Shown piece after piece: positions 18,377-27,331 of a DNA stretch of 58,470 bases. This stretch comes from Paenalicyclobacillus macrosporangiidus (GTDB taxonomy: Bacteria; Bacillota; Bacilli; Alicyclobacillales; Alicyclobacillaceae), in contig NZ_FPBV01000021.1 of NCBI RefSeq assembly GCF_900116805.1, positions 1 through 58,470 of the forward strand. Direction: 5' to 3'. Under the pieces are notes generated by a model. That model saw only the letters and a program-made list of their open reading frames with translations, made no database searches and was not told the DNA's origin. Made by a program: the position numbers and the translations under genes. Within the stretch, counting starts at the first letter, position 1; each line of letters opens with the position of its first letter.

Positions 18377-18654
18377 GGGGCTTGGGCTGTTCTGGGGGGA
18401 AGGGCCGCTGTCGGTGATGAGGGAGGACGGCGGGGCTTCGCGCACTGCCTGCACGGGGCTGGCGCGGGGCAAACCGGGGCTGCCGTGACATCCGGAAACA
18501 ATTGCCACGCCGGCAGTGCAGGAATCCTCCACACCGGCGGCGAATGACTATCCTGACGACACGACAGTCGCCGCGAGGACAACGGCCGCAGAGCCGGCGC
18601 CAAGGTGTCGGCAGTCCGTGTACCGTCACCAACGGAAGAGCAGAAAACCGTGAA

Positions 18655-18694
18655 AACGGGAAGGGTGAAGCGCTAAACCCTCCCCGTTTTTTGT
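18655..18694 (+). terminator. Rho-independent terminator or attenuator upstream of the carboxypeptidase
   Basis: ACGGGAAGGGT and ACCCTCCCCGT pair with one mismatch around a GAAGCGCTAA loop and are followed by TTTTTT. The T-run ends 9 bases before the AGGAGG of the downstream gene, too close to be only a barrier for the SDR gene 600 bases away. It may regulate read-through. Confidence 0.6.
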
Positions 18695-18720
18695 TGGAAT
18701 GAAGGAGGCTTGCTTGGGTC

Positions 18721-20571
18721 TTGAAACGAAACAGCGTGCGTTCGGCGGTGTGGTTGTCCGCGCTTGCAACGACGGCCCTGTGCACATGGGGGAATCCGCA
18801 AGATGTCGGCGCAAGTTCCCTCTCCTTCGAAACCAAAAAAATTACGTTGAACGGTCAATTGATCTCCGCGCCGAAGGGCTTTGTTTACAACAACACCACC
18901 TACCTGCCCATCTGGTATTTGATGCAGGCGTTGAACCGCCTCGGGATCGCCAGCACGTGGGACGGTTCCAACTGGAACCTCACCGTGAATGAAGCGGCGG
19001 ACTATACGAACCCAAACACCTCTTCATCCGGAAAGGCCATCATTGTCAACGGATTTGTCGTGGAGCACGCGCCTGCGCTCATCGAGAAAGATCCAAGCAG
19101 CGGTGTCGAAACGACGTACATGCCCATCTGGTACCTGCAGCAGGCGCTGAACCGCCTGGGCATCCACTCGGCATGGGATGGAACTACCTGGGCGATGACG
19201 GCCAGTCACCCCATTCCGCCATTGCCGGGGATCGCGTTGACCACGCGAAGCATCACCACGGACAACGGGTATCGCGATGCGCAGGTGGCGAGCTTCTACG
19301 ATGGGACCGAATATATGGATCTCGACGCCGTCACAAAGGCGCTTGCGGCGTTTGGCGTCCCCAACGTGCGGAGCGGAAACGACTGGTACTGGAACCAGAG
19401 CGCTGCGCCGGGTGACGCAACCGTGGCGTTCGATCCCGCGACGCCGATGACGGTCCACCTCCCCGACCAGTCCGAGATTCGGTTTCCCGTCGTCGCGTTC
19501 CAAGGCAAAACGTATGTTCCCATCTGGTACGTGATGACCGGCTTGAAGCGGCTGGGCGATTATCCAACGTGGAATGGCCAGGTGTTTCTCATCGCAAAAT
19601 TGCCGCCGGCGCATCCGGTGGTCAATCCGAATCAGACCTATTCGTACACAATCATGCAAAGTGATATCCAATCTCTGAAGGACATGTACCCGGATTTGAT
19701 TCAGGTGAAAGTGGTCGGCCAGACCGCATACGGAAGGGACATTTACGCCGTCGGCCTGGGCAAGGGAAAGGCCACAGTGCTCATCAGCGGGTCCCACCAC
19801 GCGCGGGAGTGGATCACGACAGCATTGAACATGTACATGTTGGATCGCTACGCGTACGCCTACCGCAACAATCAGTGGATCGGCGGCTACAACGTGAAGC
19901 AGATTTTGGATGAGACGACCATCTGGTTCATACCGATGGTCAATCCGGACGGCGTGACGCTGGCGCAATTCGGGGACAGCGTGTTTCCCGCTGACGTCCG
20001 GGCGTCGCTGGTCGCGATGAACAACGGATCGACCAACTTTGCGCGGTGGAAAAACAACGCGCAGGGGATCGATCCGAACCGCCAGTACGACGGAGGGTGG
20101 TACACCCTTCCGAGCATCGTGACCCACCCGTGGTACGAATTTTACAAAGGCACGGCGCCGTATCAAATCAACGAAGTCAAAGCGGTTCTCAATCTGATCA
20201 ATCAGATCAACCCGCAAGAAGAGGTTGCCTACCACGCGTCCGGCGGCGTCATCTACTGGGGCTATCAGATCCGCCCGGACAACCTGTCGCATTTTCACGA
20301 TTTGGCGCTCCGAATGTCGCGCTTGACCGGATACCCCGTCCAGACGCCGCCGGCCAACGAACAAGGTGGAGGCCTGACCGACTGGTGGACGCAAAAGGTG
20401 GGCAGACCCGGCTTTACGATTGAGGTCGGGCCAGCCGTCGGAGAAGCCCCGGTGCCAATTCAGTACTTTTCGAGCATATGGTCCCAGAATCAGGCCGTGG
20501 GACTGGAGTTGGCCGAAGAAGGCTACAACCAATACGTGCAAAACCCAGACAGCGTGGTGCACGCGCCGTAG
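18721..20571 (+). CDS. Secreted M14 zinc carboxypeptidase with stalk-domain repeats
   Basis: Encodes 616 residues from TTG at 18721 (AGGAGG at 18703, 12 bases away, rather long). A signal peptide (~1-31: KR start, LSALATTALC core, cleavage near VGASS) sends it out of the cell. Three stalk-like repeats follow, each with (Y/T)xPIWY and ALNRLG...WDG (~res 60, 135, 265). The M14 domain begins near 300: zinc ligands are His and Glu in SHHARE (~360) and the His in YHASGG, with catalytic Glu in FTIEVGP near 570. It removes C-terminal residues from extracellular peptides. The repeat type is common in Alicyclobacillaceae. Confidence 0.93.
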   Translation: MKRNSVRSAVWLSALATTALCTWGNPQDVGASSLSFETKKITLNGQLISAPKGFVYNNTTYLPIWYLMQALNRLGIASTWDGSNWNLTVNEAADYTNPNTSSSGKAIIVNGFVVEHAPALIEKDPSSGVETTYMPIWYLQQALNRLGIHSAWDGTTWAMTASHPIPPLPGIALTTRSITTDNGYRDAQVASFYDGTEYMDLDAVTKALAAFGVPNVRSGNDWYWNQSAAPGDATVAFDPATPMTVHLPDQSEIRFPVVAFQGKTYVPIWYVMTGLKRLGDYPTWNGQVFLIAKLPPAHPVVNPNQTYSYTIMQSDIQSLKDMYPDLIQVKVVGQTAYGRDIYAVGLGKGKATVLISGSHHAREWITTALNMYMLDRYAYAYRNNQWIGGYNVKQILDETTIWFIPMVNPDGVTLAQFGDSVFPADVRASLVAMNNGSTNFARWKNNAQGIDPNRQYDGGWYTLPSIVTHPWYEFYKGTAPYQINEVKAVLNLINQINPQEEVAYHASGGVIYWGYQIRPDNLSHFHDLALRMSRLTGYPVQTPPANEQGGGLTDWWTQKVGRPGFTIEVGPAVGEAPVPIQYFSSIWSQNQAVGLELAEEGYNQYVQNPDSVVHAP

Positions 20572-20749
20572 TGCGATTTCGGCAAGACTTCGGCGTCGAG
20601 CGGTCGCGCCGAACCCACACGTTGTGGCGGGCGTTGGACGTGGAATCGGATCGAACCGTGGAAAACTCCGCGTTGTCCGCGCCCGCGCGGAACAAGGCAA
20701 GGTCGCTGCTTCGCAGCAGCACAATTCCAGAACCGCGGGTTGGCGCACG

Positions 20750-22045
20750 TCAGTCGGGCAGGCGATGTCCCTTCGTCTCCGGCACCATGAGCGTCAGAAA
20801 GATGCCGATGAGGAACGGAGCTGCCGTCCACGCCAATGGTATGCCGATGGTGTGCGTGGCGTTGATGGCCCAGCCGATCACAAACGTGCCGATGGCCGCA
20901 ACGAACCGGGAGAACGTGGTCGCGAAGGCGAAGGCGCTGGCGCGAACCTCCGTCGGATACTGTTCCGGCAGCCAGATGGTGAAGAGCGCAAAGTCCGCGC
21001 CGCCCAGGCCCAGAATCGGGATGAAGGCGAAGAATGCGCCAAGACCGTGATCGTAAAAGGCCCACAGGAACCCGCCGAGGATGCCGATCATCATCAGGAC
21101 AAAGAAGATGACGAGGGTTCGGCGGCGTCCCAGCCGGTTCGCGAGGTAAGGCGCGAGGAAGCAGCCGAGGATGGTGAACACGTCCAGTACGACGGCGCCC
21201 AACGCGGCCAGGTGGGCCGCACCTGTCCCGGCGATCCCGGCGGGCTTGGCCAGCGTCAAAATGGCGGTCGGAAGGTACTGCGATCCCGCCCAGAAACCCA
21301 TCAGGCAGATCACCAACAACAGCAGATTTCCCCACGTGCGGGTCCGATAGGGAGGTTGCAAGACCTTCGCGAAGAAGCTCCAGAACGACACGCGCGCGGT
21401 GTTGCCGGAGACCTTCTCCCACCGTTTGGACTCCACGCTCTTGGCGCGAACGTAAAACACGAACAGCGCCGGAAGAATTCCAATGAAGAACATCCACCGC
21501 CAGCCCAGGGTGACGCCGACGAAGTAATTGACCACCGCGGCGATGAGGAATCCAACATAGGTGCCCGCGTGCAGGAATCCGCCGAAGAATGGCCGCCGCT
21601 CCTCGGGAACGGATTCGGCGACAAATGTTCCCGCCATCGACCATTCTCCGCCGATCCCCACGGCGGCGAGGAAGCGGAAGACCGCAAGCTCCCACACATT
21701 TTGAGACAGTCCCGCGAGAAACGTGAACACCGAGAACACGATGATGCTCAACATGAGTGCCCGGACCCGTCCGGTCCTGTCGGCGATGGGGCCCCAGATG
21801 AACGAGCACCCCCAGCCGGCGAGAAACACGGCCACCATCAGCTCGCCGAACAGGCCGACCGTGCCGGGATTGACCTCGATGCCGGACTGTGGCAACAGCG
21901 CGCTCATCGCGGGCGCAAGCACGACACCGAACAACCCAGCGTTGTACCCGTCGAGGGTCCAGCCTCCGAATGCGCTGATGAAGGCGTTTCGTTGTTGCGG
22001 GGTGAGTTTCGGGCGGACGCCCGCCGCCACCGGCTTAGCCCCCAT
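20750..22045 (-). CDS. MFS metabolite:H+ symporter
   Basis: Encodes 431 residues with 12 predicted membrane helices. The ATG at 22045 is preceded by GAGGAGG about 10 bases upstream; the longer open frame is not used. GWTLDGYNAGLFGVVLAP in helix 1, the loop-2 motif GPIADRTGRVRA, RFLAAVGIGGEW in helix 4 and the C-terminal PETKG place it among organic-acid/aromatic-acid symporters (SHS or AAHS-like). Divergent from a GntR gene and a DUF6282 gene, with ~280 bases between, so probably regulated by the GntR protein and importing the compound that the DUF6282 protein handles. Confidence 0.88.
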   Translation of the reverse strand: MGAKPVAAGVRPKLTPQQRNAFISAFGGWTLDGYNAGLFGVVLAPAMSALLPQSGIEVNPGTVGLFGELMVAVFLAGWGCSFIWGPIADRTGRVRALMLSIIVFSVFTFLAGLSQNVWELAVFRFLAAVGIGGEWSMAGTFVAESVPEERRPFFGGFLHAGTYVGFLIAAVVNYFVGVTLGWRWMFFIGILPALFVFYVRAKSVESKRWEKVSGNTARVSFWSFFAKVLQPPYRTRTWGNLLLLVICLMGFWAGSQYLPTAILTLAKPAGIAGTGAAHLAALGAVVLDVFTILGCFLAPYLANRLGRRRTLVIFFVLMMIGILGGFLWAFYDHGLGAFFAFIPILGLGGADFALFTIWLPEQYPTEVRASAFAFATTFSRFVAAIGTFVIGWAINATHTIGIPLAWTAAPFLIGIFLTLMVPETKGHRLPD

Positions 22046-22230
22046 GCTTCCGTCGCCTCCTCGTGTGAGTCGCTTGTCGGGAACGCGCAATGGCCGTCCA
22101 CGGTTCACTCTATGGGAGCAGGATGGGAGGTATGACAGGGGGAAAGGCTGTCGTCTGTCTTCGAGGAAGGGGGAGAGACACAATTGAACACATAATTTCG
22201 TGATAAATACAATACAAAATCGATATAAAA

Positions 22231-22276
22231 ATTGTTGACAATCTTGTCTGGCATATCGTATCGTAGTTTCAGACAA
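22231..22276 (+). promoter_or_regulatory. Promoter and likely GntR operator
   Basis: TTGACA (22235-22240), an 18-base spacer and TATCGT (22259-22264) make a sigma-A-like promoter. ATTGTTGACAAT (22231-22242), an inverted repeat ATTGT-TG-ACAAT, covers the -35, and TTGTCTG (22244-22250) pairs with CAGACAA (22270-22276) across the -10. The first fits the FadR-subfamily TNGT..ACNA pattern, suggesting autoregulation. Confidence 0.6.
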
Positions 22277-22321
22277 TGAAGGAGGAGGGTTCATCTGAGC
22301 AAGAAGGAAGGCGAGGGCAGC

Positions 22322-22957
22322 ATGCACCGCCAGGTGGCCGACCTCATTCGGTCTGCCATCATGGACGGCAGGTATGTACCCAATCAAAGGTTGGTTGAGT
22401 CGGACTTGGCGGCGGAGTACGGTGTGGGGCGTGCGGCTGTCCGCGCCGCGCTGGCGGATCTGGAAAACGAGTACCTGGTGGTCCGAGAGCCCAACAGGGG
22501 GGCTCGGGTGCGCGCCATTTCCCTCGATGAAGCAATAGAGATCACGGAAGTTCGGGCGGTTCTCGAGGGACTGATTGCGCAGAAGGCCGCGGAGCGGATC
22601 GATGAGGAGGAGGCCGCGAAGCTGAAAGAGATTCTGGAGGAGATGCGGGCCGCGCATCAGAGACAGGACTTCCTGGCGTACTCCCAGACGAACCGCGCGT
22701 TGCATCAGCATCTGTATCAGGTTGCGAGACACGAGACCGCCACGCGCGTGATTTCAAACCTGCGGGCGCAGACCGTCCGATATCAGTTCCGGGCGTCGCT
22801 GATGCCTGGACGGACCGACGTGTCTTTCGCAGAACACGTGGCCATTGTCGAAGCTGTGGTGAAACGCGACCCAGAGGCCGCGCACGCAGCGATGAAGGCC
22901 CATATGGAGAGTGTGATTACCACATTGCGCAAGATGCCAAAGGAGGGCTTGTATTGA
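22322..22957 (+). CDS. GntR-family regulator, FadR/FCD subfamily
   Basis: Encodes 211 residues from ATG at 22322; a CTG at 22295, 7 bases after AGGAGGAGGG, is a rare alternative adding nine residues. The winged helix covers ~1-75 (HRQVADLIRSAIMDGRYVPN, then LAAEYGVGRAAVRAAL), and the FCD ligand domain follows, with EITEVRAVLEGLIAQKAAER and metal-site-like Asp/His positions (SQTNRALHQHLYQ, EHVAIVEAV). It probably senses a carboxylic acid and controls itself, the DUF6282 gene and the divergent carrier. Its stop overlaps the TTG start of the next gene (TTGA), so the two are coupled. Confidence 0.92.
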   Translation: MHRQVADLIRSAIMDGRYVPNQRLVESDLAAEYGVGRAAVRAALADLENEYLVVREPNRGARVRAISLDEAIEITEVRAVLEGLIAQKAAERIDEEEAAKLKEILEEMRAAHQRQDFLAYSQTNRALHQHLYQVARHETATRVISNLRAQTVRYQFRASLMPGRTDVSFAEHVAIVEAVVKRDPEAAHAAMKAHMESVITTLRKMPKEGLY

Positions 22958-24030
22958 GCGCTCTCGAACAAGAACCGGTCGAAGATTTATACGTATCGGA
23001 GCAGGCATGGAAGGCGATTCAGGGTGCCTACGACCTCCATGTCCATGTCGCTCCAGACATCGTCCAGCGGCGCATCGACGACTTGGACCTGGCCAAGGAA
23101 TGCCTGACGCATGGACTGAAGGGCTTCGTGCTCAAATCCCACTACTTTCCGACGGTGGAGCGAGCCAAGGTGGTTACCAAAGCGGTTCCCGGCATCTCCG
23201 TGTTTGGGTCGATCACGCTGAATCACACGGTGGGCGGATTGAGTCCGCTGGTCCTCGACGTGGCCGGGAGGTCGGGGAATCGGGTGGTCTGGATGCCGAC
23301 GGTGGATGCGGACAATGAAAAGTCTGCCCGCGATCCCGCACCCGGTCGCAAACTCCCGTTTTGGGCCGCCATCCAGCGAGAGTTGGTCGCGCGGGGCTTT
23401 GCTCCGGATCCCATCACCGTATTGAATGCGGATGGCTCCATCAAGAAAGAGGTGAGATTGTGCCTCGAGATCATCGCGGAGTATGACATGGTCCTGGCGA
23501 CTGGGCACCTGAGCCGCCACGAAATCTTTGCACTGGTTGCCGAGGCGCGGGAAGTGGGTGTGAAACGTATGGTCGTCACCCATGCCCTGTTTCCGGCCGA
23601 GGATCTGACGGTGTCCGAGCAGGTCCAACTCAGCCAGATGGGTGCCTACATTGAGCATTGCTACACCACATTCCACACCGGCAAGGCGTCTTGGCAGTCG
23701 CTGTTCGAGAGTATCCGGGCGGTGGGACCAGAGCGGTGTGTGCTGTCCACCGATCTGGGGCAGGCCAACCCCATGGTCAGCGGCCACAAGCTGTTGCCGC
23801 GGGCCCAGGTTTTCAATGACTCGACGGTGCTCAACAACAGCCCTTGCTGGCTGACTTCGGCGTTTTCAGCCGGTGTCAGCCCTTCATATTGGATGATGGG
23901 CAGTTGTCGCACTCGATCCCGCTCCATGGACTCCACATCTCACCCACTTCTCTGGATTCATGCTCCAGAACATCTCACGGATCCCCGAGGCGTTCCAGGC
24001 ACACCATCCCATCACAGACTCTGGGGTTGA
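22954..24030 (+). CDS. DUF6282 family protein (metal-dependent-hydrolase-like) with aberrant tail
   Basis: The TTG start overlaps the GntR stop by 4 bases. Residues ~1-268 match DUF6282: YDLHVHVAPD (HxH), KSHYFPTVERAK, VVWMPTVDADN, ATGHLSRHEIFALV, VTHALFPAEDL and VLSTDLGQ, an amidohydrolase-like TIM barrel probably acting on a small ring or amide. The usual C-terminus of ~35 residues after 'STDLGQ' is missing; instead ~90 residues with no resemblance follow (from about 23770), ending 358 residues in all. Frameshift or recombination with foreign sequence is likely, and the protein may be inactive. A relic repeat starts 80 bases downstream. Confidence 0.75.
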   Translation: MSALEQEPVEDLYVSEQAWKAIQGAYDLHVHVAPDIVQRRIDDLDLAKECLTHGLKGFVLKSHYFPTVERAKVVTKAVPGISVFGSITLNHTVGGLSPLVLDVAGRSGNRVVWMPTVDADNEKSARDPAPGRKLPFWAAIQRELVARGFAPDPITVLNADGSIKKEVRLCLEIIAEYDMVLATGHLSRHEIFALVAEAREVGVKRMVVTHALFPAEDLTVSEQVQLSQMGAYIEHCYTTFHTGKASWQSLFESIRAVGPERCVLSTDLGQANPMVSGHKLLPRAQVFNDSTVLNNSPCWLTSAFSAGVSPSYWMMGSCRTRSRSMDSTSHPLLWIHAPEHLTDPRGVPGTPSHHRLWG

Positions 24031-24107
24031 CTCCACGATAGCGCCATAGCGCCATGCGGCGCCCTGTGTGATGCGAACTCCCTCTTCCAATGGGCGCTCC
24101 CTGGTGC

Positions 24108-24310
24108 TTATCCGATGATGCGGCTTAAATCGCGCATTACAGGGCGGCGGCACTGCGAAAACGGGTTGTTTACCGAAATTTTCTTACAAAAAAACCGCGA
24201 TCGAAGAGACAAACGTGACATTCTTATCAGGGAAGCTGGCTTAAAGTGGCTCTGAGATGAGGGTGGGGCGGGCAAGAGTGGGCTAGTTTGTCCGAAAATG
24301 CGGCTTACTG
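24108..24310. repeat. Relic repeat E (IS21-end-like)
   Basis: About 200 bases aligned with D: CTTATCCGATGATGCGGCTT at the left, TTCTTATCAGGGAAGCTGGC then TTAAAGTGGC in the middle, and AGTTTGTCCGAAAATGCGGC then TTAC at the right. Order and spacing are as in D, but sequence between the motifs differs and an AT-rich segment (TTTCTTACAAAAAAA) is inserted. There is no coding content. Confidence 0.72.
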
Positions 24311-24376
24311 CCGCCCCGAATCGTATCGATGCCATGTCCAACGCGGCCAGAATCGTCTGCCGTCGTGGGGCCATAC

Positions 24377-25312
24377 TCAGGACAGGCTGACCTTGCGCAG
24401 GATGGCATCCGCTTCTTGTTCGGTCAAGCCCGTCAGCTCCACCACATCGGATACAGAAGCTCCGCGGCGGTACATCTTCTCTGCAATCTGAATCGCTTTT
24501 TGGTGCTCGCCCATTTGCAGCCCTTGTTGGATCCCCTGTTGGATTCCCTGTTGAAGTCCTCGCTCGAGCCCCTGTCGCCGGCCTTCTTCAAAACCTTGCC
24601 GGTGCCCCTTCTCCATTGCCTCCTTTGCAGCTTCCATGAGGATATGTTCGAGCAGTTCCGTCATCTCCATCGCCTCCTTCAACCGCCGTTCCTGGTGGGG
24701 TGTCAACCATCGCCCCGTCAGACCCAGAATGCAGGCGACCACGAGGTTTTTCTCAAGGTCATCGGGGATGCGCAGAATGAGCTCGAGCACGCTTTCGAAA
24801 GCCTGGTCCCGGGTGCGTTCTTTGAACCGCATGTGCAGGGCGAACGCCAATCGGATTCGATCCGCGGGTTCCCATTCTCCTGCGTCCAGGTGCTGGCCGA
24901 CCGTGTGGAGGACCGCGTCACCATCGAATCGGTTGAGGAACACGTTGTGCACCCGGTACCAAGCACCTCCCATATCCAGGGTATCCGGCGCATCCTTCAC
25001 GTTTCCAGTATACAACACCACCGTGCGTACTTTGGTGCGGAATTGTTTGGCCAACGCGATGTCGTATGTGAGGAACCGCATCAGGTTCCTTTCCGGCTTC
25101 TTCTGGTATTCCAAGTGAAGCAGGGTGCCGTCCTGCAGTTCGAGGACGAAGTCGGTGCGTCGTTCGGAAACGATGACTTGATCGATCTCGGTGGGCAGCG
25201 CTCGGACGACATGCACGTCCTGAAGACCGAGAACCGACAGGGTCTCCCCGGGCAGGGCGGCGGTCAGGTGTTTGCAGATGATATCGGTCGCGTTACGGGA
25301 AAGGCGTATCAT
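24377..25312 (-). CDS. Rpn-family recombination-promoting nuclease / PD-(D/E)xK transposase-like protein
   Basis: Encodes 311 residues. The ATG at 25312 follows GGGAGGTGG by 11 bases; upstream frame sequence is not protein-like. The nuclease core shows TDFVLELQDGTLLHLEYQKK (Asp...Glu-x-Gln) near residue 50-70, then RFLTYDIAL and VVLYTGNV. The C-terminus carries the G-x-x-x-G periodic segment typical of Rpn proteins (GLQQGIQQGIQQGLQMGEHQ), preceded by EEGRRQGLERG. These act as DNA nucleases, often multicopy and fast-evolving, with some linked to phage response. The C-terminal repeat is a known site of variation. Monocistronic. Confidence 0.9.
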   Translation of the reverse strand: MIRLSRNATDIICKHLTAALPGETLSVLGLQDVHVVRALPTEIDQVIVSERRTDFVLELQDGTLLHLEYQKKPERNLMRFLTYDIALAKQFRTKVRTVVLYTGNVKDAPDTLDMGGAWYRVHNVFLNRFDGDAVLHTVGQHLDAGEWEPADRIRLAFALHMRFKERTRDQAFESVLELILRIPDDLEKNLVVACILGLTGRWLTPHQERRLKEAMEMTELLEHILMEAAKEAMEKGHRQGFEEGRRQGLERGLQQGIQQGIQQGLQMGEHQKAIQIAEKMYRRGASVSDVVELTGLTEQEADAILRKVSLS

Positions 25313-25711
25313 CGGATGGCGTCCCACCTCCCTCTCAAGGCTACTTGGGCTCGCCTTTCCGTGCCATGAGGAAGAGGAGAATCCCACTAAGTCAAGGACA
25401 TAGAGTGGAAATAGGGAATGTCCGTACATGCTCGGTAACAACGATATGAACAATATGGTTATTAATCGGTGGTGAGGGCCAGATGATACTCAACATTTTG
25501 ACGTTATCTCAACCGGGGCCGATCAGATAAGATTCCACATTTTACTTCATCGGGCCAGCCGAAACGTTCAGGTGCCTCAGGGAGACCAAATAGCTCCAAA
25601 ACCGTTTCTATTCCACCCCGGTGGTGTCCTCATAAAGGCGAATCTGTTGCTATGCCTTATAGGGGCCCATCCAATAAACACAATTCCGTTCACAACCCAC
25701 GCAATCCACAG
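25313..25711. other. Intergenic gap, lower GC
   Basis: About 400 bases between Rpn and the MFS terminator. No gene is supported. The minus strand reads a hydrophobic stretch (WIAWVVNGIVFIGWAPI) continuing the MFS shadow frame, but it lacks a start and lies beyond the terminator. TTATCTCAACCGGGGCC and its partial mirror GGCCGATCAGATAAG near 25503-25535 may be another worn relic end. Confidence 0.3.
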
Positions 25712-25738
25712 AAAAAGGGGCCACCGAAGTGGCCCTTC
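25712..25738 (-). terminator. Rho-independent terminator of the IclR/CoA-transferase operon
   Basis: Read on the minus strand: GGGCCAC-TTCG-GTGGCCC, then CTTTTTC. A perfect 7-bp stem closed by a stable UUCG tetraloop and followed by a T-run, about 110 bases after the MFS stop. Confidence 0.85.
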
Positions 25739-25848
25739 CTCACTGAATATGGTTGCGCGGTGCCCGCAGCCGACGCCGTGCTCGTCGTGCTTGTCGCGCT
25801 CATGGCGCCCAAAGCGCCCGCCGCGCGCTCGACGAGCCCGCGCACATC

Positions 25849-27222
25849 TCATCCGTTCAGCGGCGAGCCCGCGTGGACGATCACCGATTCGTTCATCTCC
25901 TCGAGTGCGCGGCCCGAGGTGCGCGGCCCCAGGGCGCCCACGTCGATCATGATCAGCACCATCGCACAGGCGACCACGGCGAACATGGCGGTTGCGCCGT
26001 GGGCCTTCAGCACAGGCAGCAGGAGGAAAGGCATGAGTCCGCTCATCAGCCGGCTGAGGCTGTACGCCGATCCTGCGGCCGTTGCACGGATGGCCGTCGG
26101 ATAGATCTCCGCCTGGAATACGTGGAACGCGTTCGAGAAGATGTTGCTCGACAGCGTGTACAGGAACCCGAAGGCGGTGATGAGCCCCGGAGCCGTGGAC
26201 ATGCCGAAGAGGATGCCGAAGACCGCCATGCACAGGGCGGACAGCACGATGAGCCACTTGCGCTGGATCCGCTCGATGACCGGCAGCGACAGCAGCGATC
26301 CGAAGGGATACCCGAGGAACGAAAGCGTCAGATAGGTGAGCGAGCTGGTGACCGTGATCCCTTTGCTCGCCAGGACCAGGGGCACCAGCGTGCCGAATCC
26401 GTAATAGCCGAAGGTCTGCAGGATCTGGAAGATCCAGAGCATCACCGTGCGCTTCGCGAAGTCGGCGCTGAAGAGCGTGGATAGCGGCACCTTTTGCGGC
26501 TCCACCCAGGTGTCGCGAACCGGCTGCGCCGCGACGGTCTGGCCGGCGGATGCCTCCAGCTTCGAGACGATGGCACGGGCTTCTTCGACGCGTCCCATGG
26601 ACTCCAGCCAGCGGGGAGACTCCGGGAGATGGTGTTGCAGCAGCCACACGACGATGGCGCCGAGCGATCCCACGATGAACAGCCACCGCCAGCCGGCCAT
26701 GCCGTAATGGGTGGGCACCAGCCAGCGGGCGAGGAAGCCCTCAATCGGCATGGCGCAAAACCCGAGGGTATACGCCCAGGCCGTCATTCGGCCGCGGTGG
26801 GCCGCCGGGATCATTTCACTCAAGTACGTGTCAGCCAGCGGCGGCAGGCCGCCGATGCCAAGGCCTGCCAAGAAGCGCATGACAATCAGGAACGCGACGT
26901 TGGAGCTGAACGCGCCGAGGAATGTGAACAGCGAATACACCACCAACACGAACAGGATGGCGCGCCGGCGGCCAATGCGGTCGGCCAGGCCGTTCAACGC
27001 GATGGCGCCGAGGAACATGCCGAGAAACGCCGAGCCCAACAGGAGCGGCTGTGCCGCGCCGCTGATGTGGAACTCTTTGGTCAGGACCGTGCCCAGGACG
27101 CCGGCGAGAAAGACGTCGAAGAGATCGAAGAACAGGCTGATGCCGATGATGGCCGTGATCTTTCGATGCATGCTGCCGATGGGCAGCTGGTTCATCCGTG
27201 CCGCGATGGCGACGTCTGCCAC
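25849..27222 (-). CDS. MFS transporter of the CoA-transferase/lyase operon
   Basis: Encodes 457 residues. The GTG at 27222 is chosen because GGAGGAA is 8 bases upstream; an ATG at 27237 overlaps that site. Twelve membrane segments are present: helix 1 FFDLFDVFLAGVLGTV, loop-2 LADRIGRRRA, RFLAGLGIGGLPPLADTY, PESPRWL after helix 6, and an IERIQRKW loop. It resembles sugar-/acid-porter carriers of the SP/MHS type. Last gene of a four-gene minus-strand unit, closed by a strong terminator, so it likely imports the acid that the two upstream enzymes activate and cleave. Confidence 0.9.
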   Translation of the reverse strand: MADVAIAARMNQLPIGSMHRKITAIIGISLFFDLFDVFLAGVLGTVLTKEFHISGAAQPLLLGSAFLGMFLGAIALNGLADRIGRRRAILFVLVVYSLFTFLGAFSSNVAFLIVMRFLAGLGIGGLPPLADTYLSEMIPAAHRGRMTAWAYTLGFCAMPIEGFLARWLVPTHYGMAGWRWLFIVGSLGAIVVWLLQHHLPESPRWLESMGRVEEARAIVSKLEASAGQTVAAQPVRDTWVEPQKVPLSTLFSADFAKRTVMLWIFQILQTFGYYGFGTLVPLVLASKGITVTSSLTYLTLSFLGYPFGSLLSLPVIERIQRKWLIVLSALCMAVFGILFGMSTAPGLITAFGFLYTLSSNIFSNAFHVFQAEIYPTAIRATAAGSAYSLSRLMSGLMPFLLLPVLKAHGATAMFAVVACAMVLIMIDVGALGPRTSGRALEEMNESVIVHAGSPLNG

Positions 27223-27331
27223 AGGGACTTCCTCCATTCTCCACAAGTTTTTGACAACGTCTGCGGGGCGGGGGGCCGGCAGGTCGTGCGACGCCCGGCG
27301 GATCGAGCAACTCCTGTCGGATGGATGGCCA

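Noticed and set aside
19024-20748. 574-codon open frame opposite the M14 carboxypeptidase
   Set aside because: Carboxypeptidase has signal peptide, repeats and zinc ligands; the opposite frame has none.
25577-25740. Hydrophobic minus-strand reading WIAWVVNGIVFIGWAPI
   Set aside because: Continuation of a shadow frame, beyond the MFS terminator, no start codon signal.
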